A stretch of DNA of 64,000 bases from contig NZ_CP054476.1 in the NCBI RefSeq assembly GCF_013341275.1, forward strand, positions 1,997,501-2,061,500, read 5' to 3'. How positions within the stretch are numbered: the stretch's first letter is position 1; every line of letters starts with the position of its first letter. The notes below the pieces were generated by a model. The model saw only the letters and a list, made by a program, of their open reading frames with translations, made no database searches and was not told the DNA's origin. This document shows positions 8,309 to 21,878 of this stretch, piece by piece. Source of the DNA: Methyloligella sp. GL2. Lineage in GTDB: Bacteria; Pseudomonadota; Alphaproteobacteria; Rhizobiales; Methyloligellaceae. The translations under genes were made by a program, and so were the position numbers.

Positions 8309-9965
8309 GCCCGCTTCCCGCCGAGGAACTGCAACGACCGGGGGCCGGGCCGAGCGAGTCCGTTGCCGTCGGCGGCCCGGCGCTGTTCCGCCAGCGGGCC
8401 GAACGCCGGCCTGATGCGCTGGCGCTTGCCGATACCGGCGACCGGGCGAGCTTCGGCTTTCATCCGGGCCGGAGCTACACTTACGCGCAAGGCGAGCGGG
8501 TGATCGACCGGCTGTGCGGGTTCTTTACCGATCACGGGCTGGCGCCCGGCGATATCGTGGCGATCCAAATGCCCAATGTCGCCGAGACGGTGCTGACCTA
8601 TCTGGCCGCCTCGCGGGCCGGGCTCACCATCGCCGCGCTGCCCTATCTTTGGGGCGCCTTGGAGGTCTCGGAGGCCTGCGTGGCGCTGGAGCCGGCGGCG
8701 CTGATCGGCGGCGGCAAGGTTACCGACAAGACGATCCCCGAAACCCATCGCGACGTGGCGGCGTTGCATATGTGCGTGCGGCTGGTGGCGGGGCTCGGGC
8801 CCGACCTTCCCGACGGCATTGCCGGGCTCGACGCTCTGTTCGACGACGAGGCGGCGAATACAGCGGAGCCGTTCCAGCCGCAAAGCTCCCATGCGCCGGT
8901 GATGTACACCTTCACGGCGCGCCCCGATCATCCGCTGCTGCCGGTGCCGCATCGCTGCGACGAGCTGCTGGCGCTGGGCGCCATGGCAGTTCTTGCGCTT
9001 GGGCTGACCGCCGAAGACAGGCTGCTGAACGCTTTTCCCCTGACCGGGCCTGCCGGGCTCGCTCTTGGAGTGATGCCGTGGCTGGTTTCCGGCGGCGCCT
9101 TGATCCAGCATCAGCCTTTCGATCTTGAGCGCTTCAAGCATCAAGCCTTGCGCGATAAGGCGACCGTCACGGCCTTGCCGCCGGCCTATTTGGCGGCTTT
9201 CGCCGAGGACGAGGCGCTGCTCGCCGATCCCGATCTGTCGCTGCGCTGGCTGGGCCGTGTGGTGTTCGCCTGCGGTCAGGTGCTCGAGGCGCCGGATCTG
9301 TCGCGCTCGCGCATCTCGCTATTCGACGCCCATCCGCTGGGCGATCTCACCTGCGTGCTGCTGCGCTATGCCAAGGGGGCCGATCCGGCCTTGCTGCCGC
9401 GGGGCAAGCTCGCCCTCGGGCCGAAGCAGGACGACAGCATGGTTTTCGTGGAGACGGCGCTCAGCAAGAGCACCGATGCGGAGGGCGCCGAGCTTCTGTT
9501 GCGCGGGCCTGCCGTGCCGAAGGCGCAAGGGCCGGGTCTGCTCAGCGCCGATGCGCGCGGGTTCGTCGGCTCGGGGCTTCCCTGCCTTCCGGAAGAGGCC
9601 TCCGAGCCGCTGCTGCGTCTGAAATGCGATAACGAGCTAATCCAGCTCGGCGGGTTCTCGATTGCCGCCAGCGAGCTGGATACGCTCTATACCGCCTATC
9701 CCGCCTGCGAGGACGCCGCCGTCTTCACCCTGCCCGATCCGCTGCTTGGCAACCGGCTTTGCGCGGCGCTGGTGCCGAAGCCGGGTCAGGAGTCAAATTT
9801 GGTCTCGCTCAACTGGTATCTGGCCAAGCGCCAGGCGGCGGTATTCAAGCAGCCGGACCGGGTGATCACGGTGGATCGGATTCCGCGCGACCGCGAAGGC
9901 CGCGTCCTGCGCCACGAGCTGGCGGAGATGGCGGAGGCTAAAACGACCGAGACCGAGACCGCCTC

Positions 9966-9969
<4 letters not shown>
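8305..9969 (+). CDS. Degenerate adenylate-forming (acyl-CoA synthetase-like) protein
   Basis: A 554-aa protein with the architecture of the ANL superfamily, but with its catalytic motifs eroded. The N-terminal part (TYAQGERVIDRLCGFF, DIVAIQMPNVAETVLTYL) is clearly family-like. The phosphate loop, normally YTSGTTGxPKG, reads Y201-T-F-T-A-R-P-D-H-P, and the A10 motif with the catalytic lysine reads DREGR533VLR, with arginine in its place. The start at 8305 overlaps the upstream stop (ATGA). It converges on mfd with overlapping stop codons. It may be an inactive relative or bind an acyl group without activating it. Confidence 0.75.
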
Positions 9970-13487
<3,518 letters not shown>

Positions 13488-13542
13488 GATACGAAACTCG
13501 GGCGGTTCAATCAGTCTTGTGGCGACCCTTTACGGGGTCTCT

Positions 13543-13836
13543 TCAGTTTTTGGTCAGCTCTTGCGGCGGCTCCGCCGGGAAGCCATGGAAACGGCGGATC
13601 TCGCCCAGCAAGCTGTCGAGCTCGGCGTCTCCGAGGCGCGTTCCCTCATAGATGCATTCGGCGAGCAGCGGGTCCGGCGCGTCGATCAGCCGTTCCAGCA
13701 CGGTCAGATCGCCGTCGTCCATGGCGCCAATCGCCTCGCCGGCATAACGCCCGAGCAGAAAATCCATCTCCTTGCTGCCGCGATGGGTCGCCCGGTAGAG
13801 GGCACGGCGGCGGCGAAGCTCAAGGGTCTCGGACAT
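13543..13836 (-). CDS. sdhE: FAD assembly factor SdhE (succinate dehydrogenase assembly factor 2)
   Basis: A 97-aa protein of the SdhE/SDHAF2 family, which helps attach FAD covalently to the succinate dehydrogenase flavoprotein. The diagnostic RGxxEMD motif is present as R19-G-S-K-E-M-D25, followed by LLGRYAGEAIGAM and the helix LIDAPDPLLAECIYEG. Same strand and close to mfd; the reverse neighbour is recG. Confidence 0.95.
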   Translation of the reverse strand: MSETLELRRRRALYRATHRGSKEMDFLLGRYAGEAIGAMDDGDLTVLERLIDAPDPLLAECIYEGTRLGDAELDSLLGEIRRFHGFPAEPPQELTKN

Positions 13837-14057
13837 GATCGGCTAGAAATCGCTTTCCTGGCGGCCCGGCGCTGCTCAAATTGGGCGTTGTCCCGGCAAA
13901 TGCCAAGGGCTGATGCACCGAAGCGCGTCTCGGCTTGCCGCGGCAAGGGGCCGATGGTTAGTGCCGAGACGGCCTTCATCTGTCAAGCCAAGCGGCGCTA
14001 CCCTGCGAACCGACGCAGCGATTCTCGCCATTTGCGAGGTCTTATCTTCGAAAGCTC

Positions 14058-16169
14058 ATGCGCCCCTACGAACTCGCCCCTCTGTTTGCTCCGGTGGAAA
14101 CGCTGAAAGGCGTCGGTCCGCGGGTTGCCAAGCTCCTGAAGACGCTTCTGAAGCCAAGGCGGCAGCCGGAGAGCGTGATCGTGCTGGATCTGCTGCTGCA
14201 TCTGCCGGCGGGGCTGATCGACAGGGGCGAGATCGTTCCGATCTCTGAGGGGCGTATCGGCGAGGTCGCGACCTTGAAGATCCGCGTTGCCGAGCACCGG
14301 CCCGGTGGCGGCAGACGCTATGGGCGGGCGCCCTATCGCATTCTGGCGGAGGACGAGACCGGGGCACTGGAGCTGGTCTATTTCAATGCCGACAAGCGCT
14401 ATCTGGATCGCATGCTGCCGGTCGGCGCGGAACGGCTCGTCTCGGGCAAGCTGGAAGCCTATGACGGGCTGTTGCAGATGCCGCATCCCGACTATATCGC
14501 CACGCCCGAGGACGGGCTTCCGGCGCTGGAGCCGGTCTATCCGCTGACGGCGGGGCTGGGCAACGCTTACGTGCGCAAGCTGATGGCCGAGGCGCTGCCG
14601 CGGGTGCCGCAGCTGCCCGAGTGGATCGATGCGGCCTGGAAGGAAAGACAGGCCTGGCCGAGCTTCCCCGAGGCGATCCGGATCGCGCATGCCCCGGAAG
14701 CGGAGAGCGATCTTCTTCCCACGGCCAAGCCGCGCGAGCGCCTGGCCTATGACGAGCTGTTGGCCAATCAGCTTGCTCTGGCGGCGATCCGCAGCCGGAT
14801 GCGGCGCGCCAAGGGGCGCTGCATCAAGGGCGACGGGGCGCTGCGCGACAAGATCCTCGCCGCCCTACCCTTCGAGCTCACCAAGTCGCAGCGTTTCGCT
14901 CTGGCGGAAATCGACGGCGACATGGCGGCGGAGACCCGCATGCTGCGGCTGCTGCAAGGCGATGTCGGCAGCGGCAAGACGGTGGTGGCGCTGCTTGCCA
15001 TGGCGACGGCGATCGAGGCCGGCGGCCAGGCGGCGCTGATGGCCCCGACGGAGATTCTGGCGCGGCAGCATGCCAAGACTATCGGCGATCTGGCCGAGAC
15101 GGTCGGGCTCAAGCTTGCGATCCTCACCGGACGGGAGCGTGGCGCGGCGCGGCAGGCGGTTCTCGATGCCCTTGCCGCGGGCGAGATCGATATCCTGGTC
15201 GGCACCCATGCGCTGTTTCAAGAAGGCGTCGAGTTCAAGGATCTGGCCTTGGCCGTGATCGATGAGCAGCACCGCTTCGGGGTGCATCAGCGCCTTTCCT
15301 TACAGGGCAAGGGCAATGCCGCCGGGGCGGAGCTTCTGGTGATGACGGCAACGCCGATCCCCCGCACGCTGCTCCTCACCACCTTCGGCGATATGGACGT
15401 CTCGCGGCTGACCGAAAAGCCGCCGGGACGGCGCCCGATCGCCACCCGCATCGTTCCCGACGAACGGCTGGAAGAGGTGATCGCCGCGGTCTCCAGGGCG
15501 CTTTCCGACGGGGCGCAGATTTATTGGGTCTGCCCGCTGGTCGCTGAGTCCGAAACCCTTGACCTTGCCGCCGCCGAAGACCGCTATGCCGATCTGAAGG
15601 ACCGGTTCGGCGACAAGGTCGGGCTGATCCACGGCAAGCTGAAAGCGGCGGAGAAGGATGCGGTGATGGCCGCTTTCGCCGGCGGCGAACTCTCCATCCT
15701 GGTCTCCACTACGGTGATCGAGGTGGGGGTGGACGTGCCCAACGCCTCGATCATGATCATCGAGCATGCCGAGCGCTTCGGCCTATCGCAGCTGCATCAG
15801 CTGCGCGGCCGGGTCGGCCGCGGCGCCAAAGAGTCCGCCTGCATCCTGCTCTACCGGGCGCCGCTCACCGAAACGGCGCGGCAGCGTTTGGCGGTGATGC
15901 GGGACACCGAAGACGGGTTCGTGATCGCGGAAGAAGATCTGCGCCTGCGCGGCGGCGGTGAGGTGCTGGGCACGCGGCAAAGCGGCCTGCCCGCCTTCCG
16001 GGTGGCGCGTCTGCCGGAACATCAGGAGCTGCTGGCGGCGGCCAGCGACGAGGCCCGCCTGGCCCTGACGCGCGATCCGACCCTGAAGGAGCCGCGCTCG
16101 GCGCCCTTGCGCACCCTGCTCTATCTGTTCGAGCGGGACGATGCGATCCGCTTGCTGCGGGCCGGATAA
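14058..16169 (+). CDS. recG: ATP-dependent DNA helicase RecG
   Basis: Remodels stalled forks and Holliday junctions. At 703 aa it has a complete architecture. The N-terminal wedge/OB region begins LKGVGPRVAKLL; Walker A GDVGSGKTVVALLA lies near residue 301, the DEQHRFG box near 402, MTATPIPRTLLLT follows, and the C-terminal TRG-type region includes VSTTVIEVGVDVPNASIMIIEHAERFGLSQLHQLRGRVGRG. It converges on the DUF502 gene with only a few bases between the stops. Confidence 0.98.
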   Translation: MRPYELAPLFAPVETLKGVGPRVAKLLKTLLKPRRQPESVIVLDLLLHLPAGLIDRGEIVPISEGRIGEVATLKIRVAEHRPGGGRRYGRAPYRILAEDETGALELVYFNADKRYLDRMLPVGAERLVSGKLEAYDGLLQMPHPDYIATPEDGLPALEPVYPLTAGLGNAYVRKLMAEALPRVPQLPEWIDAAWKERQAWPSFPEAIRIAHAPEAESDLLPTAKPRERLAYDELLANQLALAAIRSRMRRAKGRCIKGDGALRDKILAALPFELTKSQRFALAEIDGDMAAETRMLRLLQGDVGSGKTVVALLAMATAIEAGGQAALMAPTEILARQHAKTIGDLAETVGLKLAILTGRERGAARQAVLDALAAGEIDILVGTHALFQEGVEFKDLALAVIDEQHRFGVHQRLSLQGKGNAAGAELLVMTATPIPRTLLLTTFGDMDVSRLTEKPPGRRPIATRIVPDERLEEVIAAVSRALSDGAQIYWVCPLVAESETLDLAAAEDRYADLKDRFGDKVGLIHGKLKAAEKDAVMAAFAGGELSILVSTTVIEVGVDVPNASIMIIEHAERFGLSQLHQLRGRVGRGAKESACILLYRAPLTETARQRLAVMRDTEDGFVIAEEDLRLRGGGEVLGTRQSGLPAFRVARLPEHQELLAAASDEARLALTRDPTLKEPRSAPLRTLLYLFERDDAIRLLRAG

Positions 16170-16175
16170 ACGTCC

Positions 16176-16994
16176 TTAGGAGGCAGTCTCGTCCTCCGGA
16201 GCCGTGGCATCCTTGGTCGCGGTATCCTTGGCGGCTTCGGCCTCGAGGGCCTTCTGCTTGCGGCGCCGGCGCCCGCGGGTCTGTTCGACCAGCGACTCGA
16301 TGGTGTGTTCCTTATCGGGCGAGACCAGTCCGGCCGAGATCACCAGCTTGACGCCGTCCTCGATCGGCATGTCGAGAACGGTCACGTCCTTCTCCGGCAT
16401 GAACATGACAAAGCCGGTGGTCGGGTTCGGCGCATTGGGCATGAAGACGGTGATCAGCCGGTCGCCATTTCCCGCCTTCTGCTTGATCTCGTTGGGGGTC
16501 TCACCGGAGATGAAGACCACGGCGAAGACACCTTTGCGCGGAAACTCGATCAGCCCGACCTTCTTGAAGGACTGGTCGGTATCGGCGAACACCGATTGGA
16601 AGATCTGCTTCAGCAGGCGATAGACGCCGCGGACCACGGGCATACGGTCCAGCATCATCTCGCCATAGCTGAACAGCGTGCGGCCGAAGAGATTGGCGGT
16701 GAGCGCACCGATCAGCATCAGCGCCACGATGCCGACGATCAGGCCGACGCCCGGCACGTTGATCGGCAGATAGGTCTCCGGCAGATAGGCCTTTGGGATC
16801 AGTGGCTTGACCCAGGTGTCCACCAGATTGACGAAGGACCACACCACGTAAATGGTGATGGCCACAGGGCCGACGATGATCAGTCCGGTGAGGAAATAGC
16901 CGCGCAGCCGGGCGCCGAAATGCGAGGAATGACGCTCACCCGCAAGACGCAGGCGTTCCAGGCGGCTCACGTCGTCTTCGTCTTGTTCTTCCAT
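16176..16994 (-). CDS. DUF502 family membrane protein
   Basis: A 272-aa inner-membrane protein of unknown function, with two predicted transmembrane helices (about residues 32-54, YFLTGLIIVGPVAITIYVVW, and 83-105, VPGVGLIVGIVALMLIGAL). The conserved DUF502 segments FGRTLFSYGEMMLDRMPVVRGVYRLLKQIF and GFVMFMPEKDVTVLDMPIEDGVKLVISAGLVSP are present. The C-terminal tail is lysine- and glutamate-rich. Its plant homologues include LCV-like proteins, but nothing here fixes the role. It stands apart from its neighbours and converges on recG. Confidence 0.9.
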   Translation of the reverse strand: MEEQDEDDVSRLERLRLAGERHSSHFGARLRGYFLTGLIIVGPVAITIYVVWSFVNLVDTWVKPLIPKAYLPETYLPINVPGVGLIVGIVALMLIGALTANLFGRTLFSYGEMMLDRMPVVRGVYRLLKQIFQSVFADTDQSFKKVGLIEFPRKGVFAVVFISGETPNEIKQKAGNGDRLITVFMPNAPNPTTGFVMFMPEKDVTVLDMPIEDGVKLVISAGLVSPDKEHTIESLVEQTRGRRRRKQKALEAEAAKDTATKDATAPEDETAS

Positions 16995-17164
16995 TTGCGC
17001 TTTCTGTGTTGGCGGGCGCCCGCTGGATGCGAAACGATCTTAGGCTTGCCGCTCCTGTCGAAGCCGCGCGCCCATGCACGTCAGGGTATCTAGTCTGTGC
17101 AGCAGCCGCGCGACAATAGGCTGACGCGAATCAATTTGCACGGCTTGTGGGGCGGCGGCGGGCG

Positions 17165-18202
17165 CTATTCCGAGGACACCAGGAAGCAGTCGATGCCGGA
17201 GCGCTTCAGGCTGTTGCAGGCGGCGTCACTCTCCGCCTTGCTGGCAAACGGGCCGACCTGCAGCCGGTAGAAGGTGCCAAGATTGCCGAGATCGGCTTTT
17301 TTGACGCTTGGCGTCTTGCCGGCAAGGTTCGGATTGGACTGAACCTGACGCCACAACGCCATCGCCTCGCTATTCGATTTTCTCGGCGCGAGCTGGATAT
17401 TGTAGGTGCCGCCCGTGGAAGCCACCTCATCCTGCTCCGGCGGCTCCGCCGAGGTGCCGCCCCAAGAGCCGAACCAGCGCGTGAAACGATTGCCCTTGGG
17501 CTCCGGCTCCGTTGCTGGCGGCGGCGCCTCCTGGGTCAGGACGGCGCGGGTTTCCGCGCTCATGCCGCTGGTGGCTGCCGGCTTAGGCGGCGACGGTCCG
17601 GCCGGCTTGCCGGGGATCAGCTCCGGGGTGGCGCTGCCGCCGCCGACGCCGAAACGGTTGAGCCAGCTGCCACTCGCCGCTGTCGGGGCCTGAGCGGTCA
17701 GTTGGCCGATCGTGCCGCCGTCCTTGATCAGGCGGCTGGCCTGGCTGGGGGCGGCTTTCTTGGCATAGCCGAACTCGATATCGGCCTCTTTCTGCAGGCC
17801 GAGCGCCTGATAGGCAAAGCCGCGATAGACTTGCGCCTCGACCCGCTGGCTCGACGGAAGGCCGAGCCAGATGGCGGCGCCGAGATCGGAGATGGCTTGC
17901 GCGGCCCGTCCCATCTTGCGGTAGGCAATGCCGCGGTAGAACAGGATCTCGGCGGCATCGCGCGAGGAAATCTCGTTCTTGTTCAGGGCGGAGCTGAGCC
18001 GCTGGGTGGCGCCGGAATAATTGCCCTGATTGATATCGACGACCGCGCCGCTCACCGCCGGATCGGTGGCGAAAGCCGGAGCTGCGGCAAGCACGGCGAA
18101 GACCGCAGCCAATACCGGCGCCAGAAAAAGGCGTTTCAGCCCTTGGCGGCGGGGTGTGCTTTGCAAGGTCTTCATCGGAGCGTCGTTCATCACCGTGCTC
18201 AA
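17165..18202 (-). CDS. SPOR-domain protein with tetratricopeptide-like repeats
   Basis: A secreted 345-aa protein. After a signal peptide (ending near APAFA/TD), residues about 50-160 hold repeats of the form YRGIAYRKMGRAAQAISDLGAAIWLG and YRGFAYQALGLQKEADIEFG, matching TPR helices. A proline-rich linker follows. The C-terminal segment (about 280-345, from YNIQLAPRKS, ending CNSLKRSGIDCFLVSS) is a SPOR domain, which binds denuded peptidoglycan glycans at division sites. The gene follows glmS on the same strand (35 bases). No neighbour of the division machinery is present. Confidence 0.82.
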   Translation of the reverse strand: MSTVMNDAPMKTLQSTPRRQGLKRLFLAPVLAAVFAVLAAAPAFATDPAVSGAVVDINQGNYSGATQRLSSALNKNEISSRDAAEILFYRGIAYRKMGRAAQAISDLGAAIWLGLPSSQRVEAQVYRGFAYQALGLQKEADIEFGYAKKAAPSQASRLIKDGGTIGQLTAQAPTAASGSWLNRFGVGGGSATPELIPGKPAGPSPPKPAATSGMSAETRAVLTQEAPPPATEPEPKGNRFTRWFGSWGGTSAEPPEQDEVASTGGTYNIQLAPRKSNSEAMALWRQVQSNPNLAGKTPSVKKADLGNLGTFYRLQVGPFASKAESDAACNSLKRSGIDCFLVSSE

Positions 18203-18237
18203 ACAGTAAAAATCGGGCGAATCCGAGGCTTCGCAGC

Positions 18238-20058
18238 CTATTCCACGGTGACCGATTTTGCCAGATTCCGGGGCTGGTCGACATCGGTCCCCATCACCAC
18301 CGCGGTGTGATAGGCGATAAGCTGCACCGGAACGGCATAAACAAGCGGTGCCACAAAGGGATGCACCGCCGGCACCGGAAGCAGGGCTTCGATTTCGCAG
18401 CCTGCCTCAGAGGCGTCGGCATCGCTCATCAGCACGATCTGACCGCCGCGGGCGGCGATTTCCTGCATATTCGATACGGTCTTTTCGAACAGATCGTCCT
18501 TCGGTGCAATCACGATGACCGGCATATTCTCGTCGATCAGCGCGATCGGCCCATGCTTCAGCTCACCCGCGGCATAGCCTTCGGCATGGATATAGGAGAT
18601 TTCCTTCAGCTTCAGCGCGCCTTCCAGGGCCAGCGGGTAATTCATGCCGCGGCCGAGATAGAGCACGTCATGGGCCTTGGAGAGGTTATGGGCCAACTCC
18701 TCGTAAGCGCGTTCGTCGCGGAGCAGCGTCACCATATGGCGCGGCACCTCGCTTAAGGCGCCTACCAGCTCGCGCTCCTGGATCTCGTCCAGATGCCCCC
18801 TCGCCTTTGCCGCCGCAATGGCGAGACAGGCCAGCGCCATAAGCTGGCAGGTGAAGGCCTTGGTGGAGGCGACTCCGATCTCCGGCCCTGCCAGCGTCGG
18901 CAGCACCACCTCCGAATCCCGCGCGATGGAGGATTCCACCACATTGACGATGGAGACGATGTGCTGGCCATGCTCGGCGCAGTGGCGCAAGGTGGCCAGC
19001 GTGTCGGCGGTCTCGCCGCTTTGCGAGATGAACAGCGAAACGCCGCCCGGCTGCAGCACCGGATCGCGGTAGCGGAACTCCGAGGCGATATCCACCTCGA
19101 CCGGGAGACGTGCGATCTTCTCGAACCAATATTTGGCGACCAGCCCGGCATAATAGGCGGTACCGCAGGCGGAGATATTGAGCCGGTCGATCTTGGCGAA
19201 GTCGAAGGGAAGATCGGGGATCTCCACCTGCTCGGTCTCGAAGCGGACGAAATTCGCCAAGGTATGGCCGACGACTTCTGGCTGCTCGTGGATCTCCTTG
19301 GCCATGAAATGCCGGTACTTGCCCTTGTCGACAAGCAGGGTGCGGGCCTGGGAGCGGGAAACCGGCCGCTCCACGGGGCGGCCTTTGCGGTCGCGGATGG
19401 CGAGGCCCTTGCGGGTCAGCACCGCCCAGTCGCCATCTTCCAGATAGACGATCTCGTCGGTGAACGGGGCGAGCGCGATGGCGTCGGAGCCGACATACAT
19501 CTCGCCCTTGCCGAGGCCGACGGCGAGCGGGCTGCCCTGGCGGGCGACGATCATTAGATCCTCGAAGCCGGCGAAGATGATGGCCAGGGCGAAAGCGCCT
19601 TCCAGCTTCTGCAAGGTATGGAAGACGGCGCGCACCGGATCGTTGCCGGCGGCGAGCTCGCGGGAAATCAGATGGGCGATGACCTCGGTATCGGTGTCGC
19701 TGGAGAAACGGACTCCACCGGCCTCCAGCTCGGTCTTCAGCTCGCGGAAATTCTCGATGATGCCGTTATGCACCACCGCCACATCCTCGGTCATATGCGG
19801 ATGGGCATTGGGCACGGTCGGGCGGCCATGGGTGGCCCAGCGGGTGTGGCCGATGCCGGTCTTGCCGGAGAGCGGCTCGGCGGCCAGCAGCGCCTCGAGA
19901 TTGCGCAGCTTGCCTTGAGCGCGCCTGCGATCCAGCTTGCCGTCCTCGACAGTCGCGACGCCAGCCGAGTCATAGCCCCGGTATTCGAGGCGCTTCAATG
20001 CATCGATAAGCTGGTCTGCGACCGGCTCCTTGCCCAGAATGCCGACGATACCGCACAT
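18238..20058 (-). CDS. glmS: Glutamine-fructose-6-phosphate aminotransferase (isomerizing) GlmS
   Basis: Makes glucosamine-6-phosphate for peptidoglycan and lipopolysaccharide. The protein is 606 aa. The N-terminal glutaminase domain starts MCGIVGILG with the nucleophile Cys2, followed by GHTRWATHG and NAHPH. Two SIS domains follow: SGETADTLATLRH with GVASTKAFTCQ, and HAEGYAAGELKHGPIALI near the C-terminus. It ends in the usual PRNLAKSVTVE. It is in the order glmU-glmS-SPOR protein on the minus strand, 70 bases after glmU. No glmS riboswitch is expected or seen. Confidence 0.98.
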   Translation of the reverse strand: MCGIVGILGKEPVADQLIDALKRLEYRGYDSAGVATVEDGKLDRRRAQGKLRNLEALLAAEPLSGKTGIGHTRWATHGRPTVPNAHPHMTEDVAVVHNGIIENFRELKTELEAGGVRFSSDTDTEVIAHLISRELAAGNDPVRAVFHTLQKLEGAFALAIIFAGFEDLMIVARQGSPLAVGLGKGEMYVGSDAIALAPFTDEIVYLEDGDWAVLTRKGLAIRDRKGRPVERPVSRSQARTLLVDKGKYRHFMAKEIHEQPEVVGHTLANFVRFETEQVEIPDLPFDFAKIDRLNISACGTAYYAGLVAKYWFEKIARLPVEVDIASEFRYRDPVLQPGGVSLFISQSGETADTLATLRHCAEHGQHIVSIVNVVESSIARDSEVVLPTLAGPEIGVASTKAFTCQLMALACLAIAAAKARGHLDEIQERELVGALSEVPRHMVTLLRDERAYEELAHNLSKAHDVLYLGRGMNYPLALEGALKLKEISYIHAEGYAAGELKHGPIALIDENMPVIVIAPKDDLFEKTVSNMQEIAARGGQIVLMSDADASEAGCEIEALLPVPAVHPFVAPLVYAVPVQLIAYHTAVVMGTDVDQPRNLAKSVTVE

Positions 20059-20128
20059 ATTTTCTTCAAACCTTTTGGAGTTTCGCCACGATAGCTAGCC
20101 CGCGAGGGTAGCCGTCGCAATTCAAACG

Positions 20129-21529
20129 CTATTTCCCATTGTTTCCGTCTTTTTTGGCGCGGGCGCGGCGGGCGCGGAAACGGGTGGCCCAATCGGCGCG
20201 CTCCTCTTGCGGGGCGCGGGTGAGCGCCAGAGCGCCCGGCGCAACATCGCTGGTGATCACGCTACCCGAACCGACATAGGCGCCATCGCCGATCTTCACC
20301 GGCGCGACCAGCGCACTATTAGAGCCGACGAACGCCTCCTCGCCGATCTCGGTCAGATATTTGTCGAAACCGTCGTAATTGCAGGTGATGGTGCCGGCCC
20401 CGATATTGGCGCCCTGCCCGATCACCGCATCGCCGATATAGGTCAGGTGGTTGACCTTGGCGCCGGTTCCGACGCGCGCCTTTTTGATCTCCACGAAATT
20501 GCCGACATGGGCGCTCGCGGCGAGCTCCGCACCGGGCCGCAGCCTGGCGAACGGACCGATGGTGGCGCTCTCACCGATGGTTGCCCCTTCGATGCGGCAA
20601 AAGGCGCGGATCACCACGCCATCGCCGACGCTGACGCCGGGGCCGAACACCACATTGGGCTCGATCACCACGTCGCGGCCAATCTCGGTGTCATAGCTGA
20701 AAAATACCGTCTCCGGCGCAATCAGCGTGGCGCCCTCGGCCATGACGCGGGTGCGAATGCGCTCTTGCAGCACCGTCTCGGCGATGGCGAGCTCGGCACG
20801 GGAATTCACCCCGAGCACCGTGTCGGGATCGGCGGTGACGATACGGGCCGTCAGCCCCGCTTCGGCGGCAAGCCCGACGGCGTCGGTGAGGTAATATTCG
20901 CCCTTGGCGTTGTCGTTACCGATCTTGGAGAGCAGCTCCAGCAGCGTCTTGCCGGAGCAAAATCCCATGATGCCGGAATTGCACAGGCGGATCTTGCGCT
21001 CTTCCTCGCTGGCATCCTTGTCCTCGCGAATGCCGATCAGCGCCCCGCTGGGCTCCAGCATCAGCCGGCCATAGCCGGCCGGATCGTCGGGCTCGAACCC
21101 CACCACGACGATATCGGCGCCGTCTTTCAGCGTCTTGCCGACCTCGGACAGGGTGGCGCTGTGCAGCAGCGGGGTGTCGCCATAGAGCACCAGCACCGGC
21201 CCTGCGGCCTGCGCGATCGCGTCCTTGGCCGCGGAAACCGCATCCGCCGTGCCCTGCTGATCGGCCTGGATAAAGCTCGCGATGCCCGGCGCCAACGCTT
21301 CCGCCGCCTCAGTCACATCCTCCATACCGGGACCGACGACCAGCGCCTGCTTGCCGATTCCGGCCTGTTTCACCGCCGCCATGACATGGGCGAGCATCGG
21401 CGCGCCGGCCAGAGCGTGCAGCACCTTCGGCAGGGCCGATTTCATGCGCGTGCCCTTGCCGGCGGCGAGGATCACGGCGGTCAGATCGCTTTCAGGCGTG
21501 GCGGAGTCGGTCATGGCTTGATCTTGCAT
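20129..21529 (-). CDS. glmU: Bifunctional UDP-N-acetylglucosamine pyrophosphorylase/glucosamine-1-phosphate acetyltransferase GlmU
   Basis: Makes UDP-GlcNAc from glucosamine-1-phosphate. The 466-aa protein has the N-terminal uridyltransferase motif LAAGKGTRMKSALPKVLH. It also has the Mg/UTP-binding VLYGDTPL and the C-terminal left-handed beta-helix of hexapeptide repeats (FGPGVSVGDGVVIRAF, IGPFARLRPGAELA, VNHLTYIGDAVIGQGANIGAGTITCNYDG). The start is ambiguous: a 15-bp tandem duplication makes two in-frame ATGs (21529 and 21514), and the second matches the usual MTDS opening. glmS lies downstream on the same strand. Confidence 0.97.
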   Translation of the reverse strand: MQDQAMTDSATPESDLTAVILAAGKGTRMKSALPKVLHALAGAPMLAHVMAAVKQAGIGKQALVVGPGMEDVTEAAEALAPGIASFIQADQQGTADAVSAAKDAIAQAAGPVLVLYGDTPLLHSATLSEVGKTLKDGADIVVVGFEPDDPAGYGRLMLEPSGALIGIREDKDASEEERKIRLCNSGIMGFCSGKTLLELLSKIGNDNAKGEYYLTDAVGLAAEAGLTARIVTADPDTVLGVNSRAELAIAETVLQERIRTRVMAEGATLIAPETVFFSYDTEIGRDVVIEPNVVFGPGVSVGDGVVIRAFCRIEGATIGESATIGPFARLRPGAELAASAHVGNFVEIKKARVGTGAKVNHLTYIGDAVIGQGANIGAGTITCNYDGFDKYLTEIGEEAFVGSNSALVAPVKIGDGAYVGSGSVITSDVAPGALALTRAPQEERADWATRFRARRARAKKDGNNGK

Positions 21530-21565
21530 GGCTTGATCTTGGCTCGATCTTGGTCGCTTGATTTT
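21512..21565. repeat. 15-bp tandem duplication at the glmU start
   Basis: CATGGCTTGATCTTG occurs perfectly twice (21512-21526 and 21527-21541), followed by decayed copies to about 21565. The unit is five codons long, so on the minus strand it duplicates an ATG in frame and adds the residues MQDQA to the protein. Confidence 0.85.
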
Positions 21566-21878
21566 GGCAGCTTCGATATGGGCAAACCCGGTTCCGGCCG
21601 GCCCAGTTGTGACGTATTCTTGCGCTAAATACGGTTGTAAATGCTGCGCTGCTTAACGAGTGGCGCGCCTGTCTTCCTAATGCAAACCGGTTTGAAGAGC
21701 CATAACAGGAAGATTTCTTTTGCAGCGCGGTGTGAACAGCCGCTTGGCGTTAATTGACGTTAACCGTGAAGCAGATAATCTCCCGCTTTCAGCGGCGGCA
21801 TAGCGTCCGGATCGCGAGGCTGCGGCCCATTCGCCGGATCCGGATCTTAGGGCGGCAATTAGGAGGCTTACGAGTTCG
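21530..21878. other. Divergent intergenic region between glmU and the SPOR protein gene
   Basis: No gene is supported. The left end holds the degraded part of the glmU tandem repeat; the right part holds a candidate promoter for the SPOR protein gene (21754-21781). The stretch is less GC-rich than its surroundings, which fits a promoter region. Confidence 0.6.
21754..21781 (+). promoter_or_regulatory. Candidate sigma-70-like promoter for the SPOR-domain gene
   Basis: TTGACG (21754-21759) and TAATCT (21776-21781) with 16 bases between, about 98 bases upstream of the gene. A near-ideal -35 but only a moderate -10; no experimental start is known. Confidence 0.4.
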
